Source of the DNA: Shinisaurus crocodilurus
Lineage: Eukaryota > Chordata > Lepidosauria > Squamata > Shinisauridae
Assembly (NCBI GenBank): GCA_021292165.1
Contig: CM037888.1
Location: 29,005,140 to 29,069,139 of the forward strand
Reading direction: 5' to 3'
DNA: 64,000 bases
The stretch's first letter is position 1, and every line of letters begins with the position of its first letter. Of this stretch, positions 21,612 through 33,039 are shown one piece after another. A model generated the notes under the pieces. That model had not been told where the DNA came from. It saw only the letters and a list, made by a program, of their open reading frames with translations, and ran no database searches. The position numbers were made by a program, and so were the translations under genes.

Positions 21612-22200
21612 TACAGGACAGTGATTAAGAAATAACAGAAACAGTAAAATGCACCCCCAAAACATTCCTTTCTAGCAGCGGAAAAATGGAACCAATTACT
21701 GCTCAGACCTTAAACCTGTGTTTGGGGTTTTTTTTTGTTTTGTTTTTTAAACTGCCAAGGTTGTTTAAAAATTCTGGATGAATAAAAAGGTCTTTGGGTG
21801 AGCCTTTCCGAGGAGGTTATTCCTCAAGCAGGGTGCCACCACCGAGAAGACCTTTCCCCTAGTAATCACCTGTCTCACTTCATTTGGCAGGGGCACACAG
21901 AGTAAAGCCTCTGAAGAGGATCTTAAGATCAGGGGTAAGCATATGATCAAAACTGTGGTCCCAAGCCATTAAAGATCCAGTCCCAAGCTGTTCAAGTTTA
22001 AAACCTACACTTTAAAGCAGTTTCCAGAAAACGACTGGAAGCCAGTGCAGCTGATAAAGCCCTGGCATGAGATGATTGACATGTCCAGTACCAAGGTTAG
22101 TAAACTTTCAAGCTTATTTTGGACCAACTGCAATTTCTGGACTATTTTTAAAGGCAGTCCAACAGACAACATATTGCAATAATGTTGCAATAGACCTGGC
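21612..22200 (-). pseudogene. L2-type LINE ORF2 C-terminal remnant, minus strand
   Basis: A minus-strand frame (22190-22005) reads YCNMLSVGLPLKIVQKLQLV followed by QNKLESLLT, the L2 pattern of an LDYCN-GLP-LQ-VQN segment. The rest (WLPV-like, then a 3' part ending in CTTTTTATTCATCCAGAA) continues to about 21700 with stops. The element is dead. Confidence 0.7.
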
Positions 22201-22589
22201 CTGTTTTTTTTTTTAATGGTTCTGTTTTGTTTTGGTGTAAATTCACATTTTAAAAACTAATTTTAAAAAAGATGAAAATGTGAAACGGGCCAGCCAATTA
22301 TCTGCTACTGCTGGGTCAAATGGTGTTCAAATCGGCATTCTGATTGACGCGGAACTCTGTGAATCCGGAGCCAGGAAGCAAAAGGCGTTATATTTCAGAT
22401 CTCCAGCTCCAAGCCTCAACAGGCCTGGCTGGAAGTCATTTCCACTGAAATCCATTAGGATTGGGGACTCTGGAGGCTTTCATGCAAACGTTTTCGAAAG
22501 CTTTCTTTTCCTTTTAATCCCGGCAGGGCTGCTGTGCCTTCAAACTGGTACTTCATGAGAAGTGACAGTTCCACTTTATTCTGCGCTAG

Positions 22590-22996
22590 TCAGATCTTCT
22601 TTGTTTATTTATTTGTAATACTTATATACCACCTAACGTAATAAAATCCCTAAGCGGTGCACATATAAATATTTAAAAAAACATTTAAAAGACACTATTA
22701 AAAACAATTTCAACTGCAACAACAATCAAATCACATTTAACTTACACTCTTAAAAAAACAAACAATTCCAACTACAATAACAGTACAAAACAGTACAAGA
22801 AACAGTAACATACAGCAGCATAAGACTAACTGCAATTAATTACACGCCAGGGAAAGCCTGGGTGAACAAGTGCATTTTCAGGAGGCATTTACTGCATGGG
22901 GGAGGGTTTTCCAGAAGGTGGAAGCTACCACCGAGAAGGAGTCATGTGTCCGAGCCCTGGGCACCACTTCAGGAAGGAGGTACACAAGCTGGAATA
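22590..22996 (-). mobile_element. L2-like LINE 3' end, minus strand
   Basis: CTTATATACCACCTAACGTA and, near 22925, ACCACCGAGAAGGAGTCATG are the reverse complement of an L2-like end (control over a WN-LP-type region and UTR). It is adjacent to the hAT insertion at 23005. Confidence 0.5.
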
Positions 22997-23004
22997 GGTT
23001 CAGT

Positions 23005-23694
23005 CAGAGGTGGTGTTAGGAAGTGGCCCACTAGGGCTGGAGCCCCCAATCTCTGGGAGGCCCTCTGCCCCACCACCCTGCTGTCCAGGGGCACTTGCTG
23101 AAATAAAGGTGCAGGGCCCTGAGGATCTCTGTTGCATCTGATCCCCCTGGATTAGGTGGCTTGTTGCCCACATGTGCTTCACCTCCTGCTGCCTCCCCCC
23201 AATCTTTGTGCCTGAGTTTTTTTCTGAAATCAAATGTCCTCCTCTCCCCTGTCCATACATCCCTTTTACAAATTGATGGCATCGTACTCTATACTTATCT
23301 CAGCACCGAGGAGCTGCAGTCAGTCTTCAACCAGTGTTTGGAGGCTGTGGATGAAGGCAAATACAGTCATGCCTTGGATTGAGAGCATAATTCGTTCCGG
23401 AAACTTGCTTGTAATCCAAAACACTCTTATATCAAAACGAAATCCCCCCAAAAGAATTTGTACAGAGATTTTTAATTTAAGCCGTACCACAGTACTTGTA
23501 TTGCAAGATGACGCTTGTATATCAAGTAAAAAAAATTTAAATAAATATTAAAAAATTTGCTTGTTTTGCAAAATGCTCTCAAACCAAGTTACTTGTAATC
23601 CAAGGTATTACTGTACATCCCTTTTTACAAATTTGTGCATTTTTTTCCTCCTGTGATGAGCCCCGAATCCTTTCAGTACCTAGCACCGGCCCTG
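23005..23694 (-). mobile_element. hAT-like element (long family) with perfect TSD
   Basis: Starts CAGAGGTGGTGTTAGG and ends CTAGCACCGGCCCTG. Flanks ggttcagt (22997-23004 and 23695-23702) are identical. A Tigger-like element is nested at 23364-23613, together with extra sequence at about 23270-23363. Confidence 0.85.
23364..23613 (+). mobile_element. pogo/Tigger-like MITE, nested
   Basis: CAGTCATGCCTTGGATTG to AATCCAAGGTATTACTG with TA at each flank, inside the hAT-like element. Confidence 0.85.
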
Positions 23695-23739
23695 GGTTCA
23701 GTGAATGGCAATGAAGATGATCAGGGGGTCTAGAAACCA

Positions 23740-24071
23740 AGCCCTATGAGAGAGCTGGGCATGTTTAGGCTGGAGCAGAGAAGACTGAGCGGGGACATGT
23801 CTGCAAATTCCTGAAGGACTCTCACATAGAAATGGGCAAAGACTTAATGGACTTTCTGTAATGGACTTAAGTTACAGGAGGGCAGATTTTGGTTGGGCAT
23901 TAGGGGAAACTTCTGAATGGTAAGAACATTTCATTCCACAGTGGACCGAGTTAGTGCGGAGGGGCTCTGCCTCGCTGAACGTCTTCAGGGAGGGCTGGAC
24001 AGCCATATCTTGGGGTTGCTCTAGCTCTGGGTTCCCTGCACTGAGGGGGAGCTGGACAAGATGGTTTAGAA
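23740..24071 (+). mobile_element. old CR1 LINE 3' region
   Basis: Remnants of the CR1 C-terminus: CTGGAGCAGAGAAGACTGAG, AACGTCTTCAGGGAGGGCTG, GGACAAGATGGTTTAGAA. Stops and frameshifts throughout. It is cut by the hairpin element at 24072. Confidence 0.6.
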
Positions 24072-24183
24072 CAGGGCTCTCCAACCTTGGGTCCCCAGAT
24101 GTTTCTGGACTACAGCTCCCAGAATCCCTTGCCATTAGCCATGCTGGCAGCAACATCTGGGGACGCAAGGTTGGAGAGCCCTG
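24072..24183. mobile_element. hAT-like hairpin MITE with perfect TSD
   Basis: CAGGGCTCTCCAACCTTGGG to CAAGGTTGGAGAGCCCTG. Flanks gtttagaa (24064-24071 and 24184-24191) are identical. Sister of the fragment at 662-760. Confidence 0.9.
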
Positions 24184-24269
24184 GTTTAGAAGGTGTGGAG
24201 AGCTGCTGGGCCAGGTCTGGAATGGGTTAAAAGACTCTGCGACTGTTTCCCCTTCTGGAGCCTCTTTCT

Positions 24270-24990
24270 GTGGCTGGGCCTGAGAGACCTTGGGGATTTT
24301 CCAGCTGGTTATCTGCTCTGCTTTACGCAGACTGGTGCCCAAGTTCAGAAAGCAGTTTGGTGCCAAATGAACTGGAGCTGGAGGTCTCCGAAGAAGCTGC
24401 CTTCTCCTTGAGATGGTGAGGGGTGAGGGTGGGCTAGGCCCTGCTTGGCGGAAGCCGGTGAGAGTGGAGGGAGATAAAAACAGGACTAGGAAGGATGCCT
24501 GTTTTCACCCTTCTTCAATGTCATCTGGAGCCCAGCGCTGTGGCTCTGTGGATCCTGGCTGAGGTTTACCCCATAGGGGACCCATCGCCATGGTAATGTA
24601 TATAGGATAGGTTAGGTAGCTCTTATTGTTTTGTTTGGGGTATTGTATTAAAGGTTCTATGCCACATTGTGCAATGGTTTGTTTGCTGTTTCTTTTGTTC
24701 CCTGTTCCTTTATTTTTCCCTTTTCCCAATTCCTTGTAAGTATCCCCTTTAATAAACTTTCCTTTTACCCCCTTAAAGTGTGTGTGTTCCTTCCGGGTAA
24801 ACTCAGTCCTAATTTCAGTGCTTTGGGGGCCATTTGGTCGTGTTACTGGTTATTGTTTCAGGCTGGGCAGACTGGAATAGAGGGTGGTGGCTTGCACCCT
24901 TGTTTCAGTTGTGCACAGGGTTCATCCGAACAGGTTCGGGGGGGGGGCCTGCCTCGGACTGGAGTGGATGGTTTGGGGTGTGTGTGACAG
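24270..24990 (+). mobile_element. possible solo LTR
   Basis: A TATA-like GAGATAAAAACAGG (about 24470) precedes an AATAAA (about 24751) with T-rich DNA, then a G-rich stretch ending GTGTGTGACAG. The layout resembles an LTR, but no terminal TG..CA pair or TSD was identified. An unrelated unique region is equally possible. Confidence 0.25.
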
Positions 24991-26370
24991 CTTATGGGAT
25001 AATTTTGTCCCTGCCTACTCTGCAGGAAGGTTGGGTGAATTCCTACTTTCCTTCCCAGAAGGCTTTCTCCAACTCTATATTCTGCATCACTACAATAATC
25101 CCTGACCAGATCCTGGCTGCTGCTCCAACCACGCTGTAGCATAACCTTGCCTGGAGGTGCCTAACCTCCTAACTTCAGTTGTGTTTGGTGTGTCTCTTCA
25201 GAGTTGCCAACTTTTAAAAGCAGCCCCTGCTCCTGTGCATTTTTATATCAGCTTGATCTGCAGACATTAAGAGGTCATCATGCTTCAATTATGAGGTTAA
25301 ACGTTTCACCCGATGATTTTTGCAGATGAAGATGTTGAAGGCATGTGAGCAGCACAGGGCATTTTTTTAATCTGGTCAGTTGATGACCCTGTTAGTTACC
25401 CGCCCTTCCTGGGGCTTTTCTTAGCTGCAGTCGTCCATTTCTTGTGGTAGGCTCTTTCACAGCTCAGCATCTCGCAAGGAAAGCACACGTTACGTTAAGC
25501 CAAATGTTTCCCCGACTTCACAAAAGGTGTAGCTGGACAAAGTTCTTAACAGGTCAAGAACTGGAACCTTAAAAACATTTGGTTGCGGGTATCTCTCTCT
25601 CCCCTGAAACAGCTCAAGGGGTGGGTGGAAGATTGAGACCACAGACTCAATGTGATGCTTTTGCAGTTGCGTCCAGAAGAGGGCACTGGTCACTTGTTCT
25701 TATATCCTGTAAAAAAATTGGAGGGAGGAGGTGTCCTACCCATAATCAGTGCTTTCAGATGGACAGCTCCTAATGCTGCCAATCAAAAGGCACTGTGCAG
25801 CTATTCCATCTTTTCTTGCTTCTGGGGCTTTTTTGTGGAAGAAGAGGGAAAACAGGAGAAGGTTGCAACTGGAAGACATCATTGTGTTGTGGGGGGGGGG
25901 ACATGATCTACTGCTGTTGTGTTTTGGAGAGGTTCTTAGAGAGGAAAGTTTATTAGTGAATTCATGGATGGCATCTGAGCACAGTCAGGAATGCCAACAA
26001 GAGTGAAAGGGAGACACTTCCATTTATACTGAATAGTATCTCGTAGAGATCAGGTAACAATGAGTCAGTACAACTAAACAAGACCATTCCAAAAGGAAAC
26101 ACCTAGGTCTGACAAATGGTCAGACACTGCCCATCTTCCAGCCATCATGGCTTTACATAAGATAATCAGTACAGTCTTTTGCAAGGGGGACATGGCTCAC
26201 ACAGTACTCTTTAGCATAACAGAGCAGAGGCTAGAGGGCACATGAGAGATTTGCCCTCAGGGTTGTTCACAGAAGGTCTGACTTGTCAGGGCATGTTCTT
26301 GGAAGGCCAAGGAAAGGTCTGACTTGCCTTTCCAGGCCTTTCTGTTAAACTGAAGCCTAGACAAAATTTA
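24991..26370. other. no gene recognised
   Basis: Short ORFs without family resemblance; no named repeat. Confidence 0.4.
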
Positions 26371-26374
26371 CTTC

Positions 26375-26430
26375 AATAATAATAATAATAATAATAATAA
26401 TAGTAATAATAGTAATAATAAAAAATTTAT
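26375..26430. repeat. (AAT)n microsatellite
   Basis: AAT repeats with a few AGT interruptions. Confidence 0.9.
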
Positions 26431-27019
26431 TTCTTACCCACCTTTCTGTCTAGATCTATCGCTTCAAATTCTGTGAAGAAGGCATTGCAATCACATAGTA
26501 AAAGGCTCACCTGGAAGCACCCTTATTTATTTATTTATTTATTTATTTACAGTATGTGTATACCGCTCCATATCTAAGCAGATTCCACAGCAGTGAACAA
26601 TAAAAAGATAACAACAGATGAAAGAAACAAAAAACAGTCTTTGTGCTCAGTCTTTGTGTAATCTTTGAAAACCTTCGATGCAGAAATTAAGGAATTGATA
26701 GGTAACTGCTCAGCCTTGAAACTGCCCTGTTGCATCAGGCAGATATCCTTGGATTTCCTTTCCTACAAAACCCAGCCTTTGTTCATCATCTTCTTGACTT
26801 CATCTTTGTTCATCATCTGTGTGCCACGCCTGCTATGGTTCCAGCCCAGCTCGAGACTTTTTGATCTTGGACCACAGAAGCATGCCCTCAGGAGAACACT
26901 CCAGTAACCTGAAGCATGTGGCTCTTAAAGAAGGCTGGTAGACTCTTTCGACCACTTTATCCCAAGCCCTTTTTGTGGAAATGGTTAAAGTGTAATCAAG
27001 TCATCAAAACAACAGTTAT
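26431..27019. other. ATTT repeat and LINE-tail fragment; no gene
   Basis: An (ATTT)n run at 26523-26550 leads into GTATACCGCTCCATATCTAA, which looks like a minus-strand LINE tail. Nothing coding seen. Confidence 0.35.
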
Positions 27020-27107
27020 AGTGACTGGGTTCATACAATACAATAACACACACCCAAGGGTTGAGTGCAGGTTGCTGTTGAACTGTGGGTTGTTGTTGAA
27101 ACCCAGT
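27020..27107. mobile_element. internally deleted GGGTTCA-family MITE
   Basis: Starts CTGGGTTCATACAATACAAT and ends AAACCCAGTC, with CAAGGGTTGAGTGCAGG inside. It is a short internally deleted relative of 19026-19361. Confidence 0.55.
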
Positions 27108-27480
27108 CAGTCAGTGTTAGATTAATTGCTGGATAGAGCGCTGGCTCTGACATAAAGAGGTACAGGCTTTCGCATTTATACATCTCGACAGAAAGCCAGC
27201 CATGGTCAGCTAAAAGTTTGGCCTAGTTCACACATTTAAACCTTGAGTGGCTGTGAACTAGCGGGAGTGAGCAAGCTTGCTGTCCCTTGTTGTATTCTAC
27301 ACTTCATGCGCCAGCCATCTCGAGTTTTTCTTCTGAAACAGAAAGGCAGAAGAAAATAAACATAAATTCACACGCACAAATCATGAATAAGAAATACATA
27401 AAATGATTCCAGTTCTCTTGCTCTCTGACATGACATTTTTCCCCATCCCACCTTATTTACGATCAGATTCAATACCTTTA

Positions 27481-27650
27481 TTTCATAGATTTCATAGATC
27501 ATAGAGTTGGAAGGAGCCTACAAGGCTATCGAGTCCAACCCCCTGCTCAATGCAGGAAACTAGAGGAGGGGTCTCCCATCCAAGTAACAACCAGGCTTGA
27601 CCCTGCTTAGCTTTCCACGCTCAGACAAGCTGAGCCAGCGTAAGCCACAA
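27481..27650 (-). mobile_element. 5S-rRNA-derived SINE with CR1-type tail, minus strand
   Basis: The reverse complement reads GGAAAGCTAAGCAGGGTCAA, then CCTGGTTGTTACTTGGATGG and GAGAC. This is the internal-promoter half of 5S rRNA. It is followed by a CR1-type tail (GGACTCGATAGCCTTGTAGG, CCAACTCTATGATC). Sister copies: 38800-38968 and 51841-52011. Confidence 0.85.
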
Positions 27651-28390
27651 GTTTGCTTGTCTCAGTTGGCATGGGTGCGCTTAGCATGGGTGTAACAAAA
27701 AGTCTTTAATGGTCCTTACTGGCCTGGATATCCTGGAGCCTATCTCCAGCCTCAGGAATGTGACATGCATCAGAGTTTGGGAGAGGAACCGAAAGATAAC
27801 TAGAGATAGGTCCAGTTTGAATTTGGATGGGTACATACAGACTGGAATGGAAGCAGCCTGGAGGATGCACATTGTTGCTTGGGGGATCTAACGCCTGTAG
27901 CATTGATCTTCGAACTTCTCACCATTCAGGGAAGTGGGAGTGCATAGCAGATGCATCGTTTTAAAGAAACCTACTGTGGCTGTGTGTAATTGCATCCATC
28001 CGTGGAATTTCTTTCACTTATCATTATGCATACACCCACAGCTAGTTTCCCAGAAGGACTAGGGACCAGTAACCAATCAGGTAAAGGGATATCCTCTTTG
28101 ACAGGTGCAGCTCCCATTGGTGAAGTTTCTTTTGTGGAGCTACCTCAAGAAAAACAAACTTCCTCCACGGTGCAATACTTGCCCAGGAGATCCTTCCCTA
28201 GAAAGCCTGATCTTGTTATTTGGCAGCTGCACTACAAAGGGCCTCAGGCTGGGAAACCTTCTACAACTCTGGTATCTCCCTCCTAGTCAAATCAGCATGA
28301 CCACTAAAGCATCAGGTCTTGAGAGAGCTGTCACAGAGCAATATCCCTTCCCCTTTATACCGCTTTTCTAGCTCTGTCCCCTGAACATAA
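27651..28390. other. no gene recognised
   Basis: Overlapping short ORFs only. Confidence 0.4.
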
Positions 28391-28703
28391 TAGATAACAT
28401 GATCACCCACACTCAAGGGCTGAGTATGGGTTGAATGTGGGTTGTCATTGAACTGTGGGTTGTTGTTGAAACGTGGGTTATCGGGTTGTCTGAACTCAGC
28501 TGCGTTATGGCTTGTTGACCATGAGCAACCCAAGAAGAGAACCCACGGTTTGTTGTTGGGTTGTGAACTATGAGTTGTTCACCATGGTTTGTTATCTTGG
28601 CTGGGTTCAGACAACACAATAACCCACATTTCAACGACAGCCCACAGTTCAACGACAACCCACACTCAACCCAAACTCAACCCTTGAGTGTGAACCCAGT
28701 CAA
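28391..28703. mobile_element. long inverted-repeat MITE (GGGTTCAGACAACAC family)
   Basis: CCCACACTCAAGGGCTGAGT at the left and CTCAACCCTTGAGTGTGAAC at the right, with GGGTTCAGACAACACAATAA inside. Closely parallels 19026-19361. Confidence 0.65.
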
Positions 28704-29321
28704 CAAAAACCAACTGACATAGTGCTTTTGTAGGTCAGCTGACCACCTGGTTGCATCGCATGATTCTTCTGAAGAAAGTGACCCACACACATCTGTACTG
28801 CACACAGATGGCACTTTGGCGATTAGGGATTAGGATGCATGTGGCTGTTTCGTTAAGTGCACGTGGGCTAAGCAGCACTTTTCAGCAGTGGTGCTTTGTA
28901 GCGTTACTATCTCTTGCCTAGTATGGACAGGAGAGGCTTAAGGAGTGCCAGAATGACCACTTAAATCTCCTTAAAAGAAAATGGCCACTGCTATTATTAG
29001 GGAAATTAGAGGTAAATGACCCAGAATGAGTGGACAGTTTGTAGGTTTCTGGGAGGGAAGCCTCCTGTGTGACTCCAGTAGTATTTAGGTTAACCTTGGT
29101 GTATGAACACAGCAGTTCCTTGCCTTTAACAGAACTATATATATATCCCTAGTGGAGCCTTTCAGTTTTATAACATTCAGACATGCATATGCTTTGGCAT
29201 GTTTTTACATTATTTTTGGTTTTGCAAGGTCCATGAATTGGTGGTGATACTACAGTGCTTTATATTAGTCAAATGATGTGAAAGGTTTGGATTGTAAAGT
29301 GTGTGTGTGCATATAAGCCTA
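28704..29321. other. no gene recognised
   Basis: Nothing recognisable; short ORFs only. Confidence 0.4.
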
Positions 29322-29325
29322 TGTA

Positions 29326-29374
<49 letters not shown>

Positions 29375-29585
29375 TACCCACCATTCTTCCTCTTGCAAGG
29401 AGCTCACAGGGCAGCTTACATGGTCCTCCTCCTCTCCATTTTATCTTCTCAACAACCCTGTGAGGTAGGTTAGGCTGAGAGTCAGCGACTGGCCCAAAGT
29501 CACCCAGTGAGCTTCATAGCTGAGTGGGGACTAGAACCCCCAAGTCCCAGTCCAACACTCTAACCACTATGCCACATTGGCTCCC
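29322..29585 (-). mobile_element. MIR-like CORE SINE with (ATT)n tail
   Basis: Minus-strand copy. The tail is expanded into (TTA)n at 29328-29373, and the head (reverse complement GAGCCAATGTGGCATAGTGG) ends at about 29585. Confidence 0.8.
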
Positions 29586-29772
29586 TAAAAATATGATTAT
29601 TTTAGATATCTTTTTACATGAAGGGGACCTTAGGTCGGTATTGGTTTGGTTGGTATTGGTTATGTTTGATGTTGAAGGAATGATTGCCCAATATGTTTGT
29701 ACTACTCTCTTCTGTTGTTTATGATTGAATGCCTGAAGCTTGTACAGATAAAATCGCTCTAGCAGACCTTTT

Positions 29773-29990
29773 AGAAATTATTTATTTTCACCAGTTAGTT
29801 TATCCCAGCTTATTCATTACTGTCTGCTGTTGTGCTGGGATATATTTTCCTGTTTGGTTTGTCTGTGAAAAAGAACAGAAGAGAAATTATTTATTTTCAC
29901 CAGTTAGTTTATCCCAGCTTATTCATTACTGTCTGCTGTTGTACTGGGATATATTTTCCTGTTTGGTTTGTCTGTGAAAAAGAACAGAAG
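29773..29990. repeat. two-copy 109-bp tandem duplication
   Basis: 29773-29881 and 29882-29990 differ at one position that I can see (GTGCTGGG versus GTACTGGG). No transposon ends. Confidence 0.9.
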
Positions 29991-30018
29991 AGAAATGAAC
30001 AGTCAAGATGAAAAGACA

Positions 30019-30677
30019 CAGGGGTGGTGCTAGGTACTGCAAAGATCTGGGGCTCAGGACCACAGGACAAAAAACACACATGCACGCGCGCGCGCGCACA
30101 CACACACACACACACACAGCACAAATTTGCATATACTAATTTACATATGCTCTAAAGTCTGTAAGGGGCCCTGTCTCCTAAGGACACCCCTATTTGTAAA
30201 AAGGGATGTCTGGACAGGGGAGAGAGGGCATTTGAGTTCAGAAAAAAACCTCAGGCAGAAAGATTCAAGGGGTGGGGCAGCAGGAGGTGAAGCACATGTG
30301 CATGTAAACAAGCCAGCTAATCCAGGGGAGGCTGGTGACTCCTGTACCAGTGGGGCTTCTTATCCATTGCATCTTTTTGTTTAAGCTTTATAGGTGCTAA
30401 ACTCCATCCCCAAAATAAGCTCTCCACCATGGAGCGCCATGGATAGCTCCTATAAAGCTCAAAGCAAAAGATGCAATGGATATGGAGCCCCACTGACACA
30501 GGAGTCACTCGCCAGCCTCCACTGGCAACAGAGCTCATCCGGGCCCCTGCACCTTTATTCCAGGAAGTGCCCATGGACAGCAGGGTGGTGGGGCAGAGGG
30601 CCTCCCAGAGATTCGGGGCTCCAAATGAAAGATTCGGGGCTCCAGCCCTAGTGGGCCGCCCTCTAACACCGCCTCTG
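30019..30677 (+). mobile_element. hAT-like element (long family) with perfect TSD
   Basis: CAGGGGTGGTGCTAGG to AACACCGCCTCTG. Flanks aaaagaca (30011-30018 and 30678-30685) are identical. It carries a (CG)n/(CA)n tract at 30083-30118 and another hAT-like MITE at 30323-30524. Confidence 0.85.
30323..30524. mobile_element. nested hAT-like MITE
   Basis: CAGGGGAGGCTGGTGACTCC to GCCAGCCTCCACTG, related to 158-367. Comparison with 17633-17670 shows it replaced about a dozen host bases, so no clean TSD is present. Confidence 0.65.
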
Positions 30678-30689
30678 AAAAGACAGACA

Positions 30690-30960
30690 AGGAAGGGAGG
30701 CAGGGAGGGAGGGAGCTTGCTTCGAGATCTGGGGTGCTTCTAGGCGGAGGGCTCCCAGCACTACTCGATGGAAGTAATGGCGGGAAAACACAGGAAGGTT
30801 ACAAACTGAAGATGATGTCTGCCCCCCACCCCCATCCTGGTAAAATTCAGTGAACGAGGCAGGGCAATTAGACCATAAAGGCCTCGTCTCGAAGCATCCC
30901 TGGGCTGGATAGCACCTTTGGGGGCTCTCTGGGGAGCCTGACATTGTGCCGTGGATTTGT
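30690..30960. mobile_element. interspersed repeat shared with 12215-12480
   Basis: Ordered shared words: GGGAAAACACAGGAAGG, GAAGATGATG, GTGAACGAGGCAGGGC. Class unknown. Confidence 0.4.
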
Positions 30961-31054
30961 TGATGGAAGGAGCATTAGGCTGTTAACCGCCACCTAGGCT
31001 CAGCTTGCTTATTTGTGTTGTAAATTAAACTCAAATGCTGTAAGTGATCCACTC

Positions 31055-31606
31055 TTATTTGTATGATTTATATGTTGTTGCTAACATACAAAGCCTAAAT
31101 GACTTGGGACCACCCACTAGTGCCCCTGCCTGATCTCTGCGGTCCTCTGAGGGAGCACTCCCGAGGCTGCCACATGCTCCGAGGTTCGCCTCAGGAGCAC
31201 TTGCGGTGTCGCTGTTGCAGTAGACAGGCCCAGGCAGTTCTGACATCCAGGGCGCAATCCTATGCAAGTTTAGACAGGGAAAAAAGGCTGGCGTTGCTGG
31301 CTGGGGCATGCTGGGAGTTGTAGGCCTTGTTTTCTGTCTAAACATGCATGGGTGGGATTGCACCTTGAGAGTCTTCTCAAGAGCCACCTCTTCACACAGG
31401 CTTTCCCTGAAGTGTGACCTTTCCTGCTCTTGTCAAGCGAGTCACTAGCTGTGGTGTGTGCCGTTTTACTTCTGATGAACATTTTTTTATTATTGTGTTG
31501 TTTTCTTGTTATACGTTATTATTGTTTTGATAGTATTACATTTTATGTTTGCCGCTTTGATACCTCTGTGGAAAGTGGTATATAAATTTTAATAATAATA
31601 ATAATA

Positions 31607-31640
<34 letters not shown>
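31055..31640 (+). pseudogene. L2-type LINE 3' end, with nested hairpin MITE
   Basis: 31086-31130 reads YKALNDLGP in-frame, a typical L2 ORF2 C-terminal word. It continues after the hairpin MITE with GAGCCACCTCTTCACACAGG and ends GTGGTATATAAATTTTAAT plus (AAT)n. The ORF is broken. Confidence 0.7.
31249..31368. mobile_element. hairpin MITE nested in L2
   Basis: GCGCAATCCTATGCAAGTTT to AAACATGCATGGGTGGGATT, with GGCTGGGGCATGCTGGGAGT inside. Confidence 0.7.
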
Positions 31641-31643
<3 letters not shown>

Positions 31644-31654
31644 TAATACAAATT

Positions 31655-32285
31655 TATATTGCGCTCTACACCATAGGCGCAGTTAAATACAAATAACTCA
31701 ACAATAATCATCAAACATTAACTAGATCATCCATGAAAATTAACTCATGAAACTCACGGGTGACTTTGGGCCAGTCACTGACTCTCAGCCTCACCTACCT
31801 CACAGGGTTGTTGTGAGGATAACATGGAGAGGCGGAGGAGGATTATTATGTAAGCCGCCTTGGGTTCCTTGCAGGAAAAAAGGCGGGGTATAAATATAAT
31901 AAATAAATAAATAAATAAATAAATAAAAATGGACTACAATCCAGGTAAATTTAAATTAACAACAAATAATTAAAACCATCAAGCTATAAAACTAAAATCA
32001 TAGCAATTACCCAGTTCACACTAAGTCTAACACCTATGTCTCCAAGTTGAACAGATAGGTTTTCAGATTACACTTGAATTTACTCAACTCCGATTCCATC
32101 CGAAGGTGTAAAGGAAGAGAGTTCCATAATCGTGGAGCCAAATGAGAAAATGCCCGGAGTCTAGAATTTGCCACCTTCGTCCAAGGCACTTCCAAAAACC
32201 CTGAGTCTGCAGATCGAGTCCTCCTAAGAGGTAATAACAACAACAACAACAACAACAACAAACAACAACAACATAACATAAGGGT
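31655..32285 (-). pseudogene. L2-type LINE 3' end, minus strand, with nested SINE
   Basis: The minus frame at 32235-32034 contains LRAFSHLAPRLWNSLPLHLR and FKCNLKTYLF, the conserved L2/CR1 ORF2 C-terminus. The 3' UTR runs down to about 31655, next to an (AAT)n tract, and is interrupted by a plus-strand SINE at 31746-31925. The (CAA)n tract at 32234-32270 closes the 5' side. Confidence 0.75.
31746..31925 (+). mobile_element. MIR-like CORE SINE, plus strand
   Basis: CTCACGGGTGACTTTGGGCC, CACCTACCTCACAGGGTTG, GCCGCCTTGGGTTCCTTGC, (AAAT)n. The tRNA-like head is missing. Confidence 0.75.
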
Positions 32286-32797
32286 GCAAGGTTTGCACCC
32301 TTAAGGGTGCCTTTAAGTGAGGCTTTTATTGTACAAATCCCCTGCCTGATGTCCGCAGTTGTGCAACTGCAGGTTAAAAATAAATAAATAATTTTCGCAA
32401 ATATTTGTGAAAATTAGAGGGGCAACAAAATATAAAAAAAATGTCTGGCAACCACAGACAGCCCCACCAAGGTGCCACTGTCAAAATGGGGATTGTGAAA
32501 GCCAGCTTGACAGCTGGCTTTCGCGATCACTGTGGGGAAAGGTGGGAAAAAAAAGCTGCCGCGAGCCTGAAACAGCTTGCGATCGTGGCAGGGAGCAGGA
32601 GGGAAGCCAGTGCCAGCTACCCCCAAGTGCTGCTGGGGCACTTTTGGGCTGGCTGGCTCTGGCAGGTGCCAGGGCACGCTTGGCAAGAGCAGGAAGGAGG
32701 TTTTTGCTGCTCTTGGCAAGCGAGTCACCAGCCGGTTTCCTGTATCCACAATGGGGTCAGTCACCTGGTTTCGGATGACACAACAACCGATCGTGAG
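32286..32797. other. inverted-repeat DNA, no gene
   Basis: Contains an inverted word pair around 32499-32526 (AAAGCCAGCTTGACAGCTGG..CTTTCGCGATC). The overlapping ORFs on both strands (32407-32818) have no domain and look like a palindrome effect. Confidence 0.4.
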
Positions 32798-32962
32798 CAG
32801 GGCCGGTGCTACCATTAGGCCAACTAGGCGGCTGCCTAGGGCGCCGGGCTAAAGGGGGCGCCAGGAGCATAGGGCTGGAGGGAGGGAGGGCTCAAGTGGG
32901 AAGAGGGGGGCGCTAAATATCTGATCTTGCCTAGGGCACCAAACTGCCTTGCACCGACCCTG
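32798..32962 (+). mobile_element. short hAT MITE (165 bp) with perfect TSD
   Basis: CAGGGCCGGTGC to GCACCGACCCTG. Flanks atcgtgag (32790-32797 and 32963-32970) are identical. Almost the same sequence as 6956-7120. Confidence 0.9.
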
Positions 32963-33039
32963 ATCGTGAGTACAACAACCCCAAGAACAAGCTATGGGTT
33001 GTCAGGGTGGCTTGTTGCTCTCAAACAAGCCACCCTGCG

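Noticed and set aside
24270..24990. Firm call of an endogenous retroviral LTR
   Set aside because: TATA-like and AATAAA words are present but no terminal TG..CA pair or target duplication was found, so it stays a low-confidence entry.
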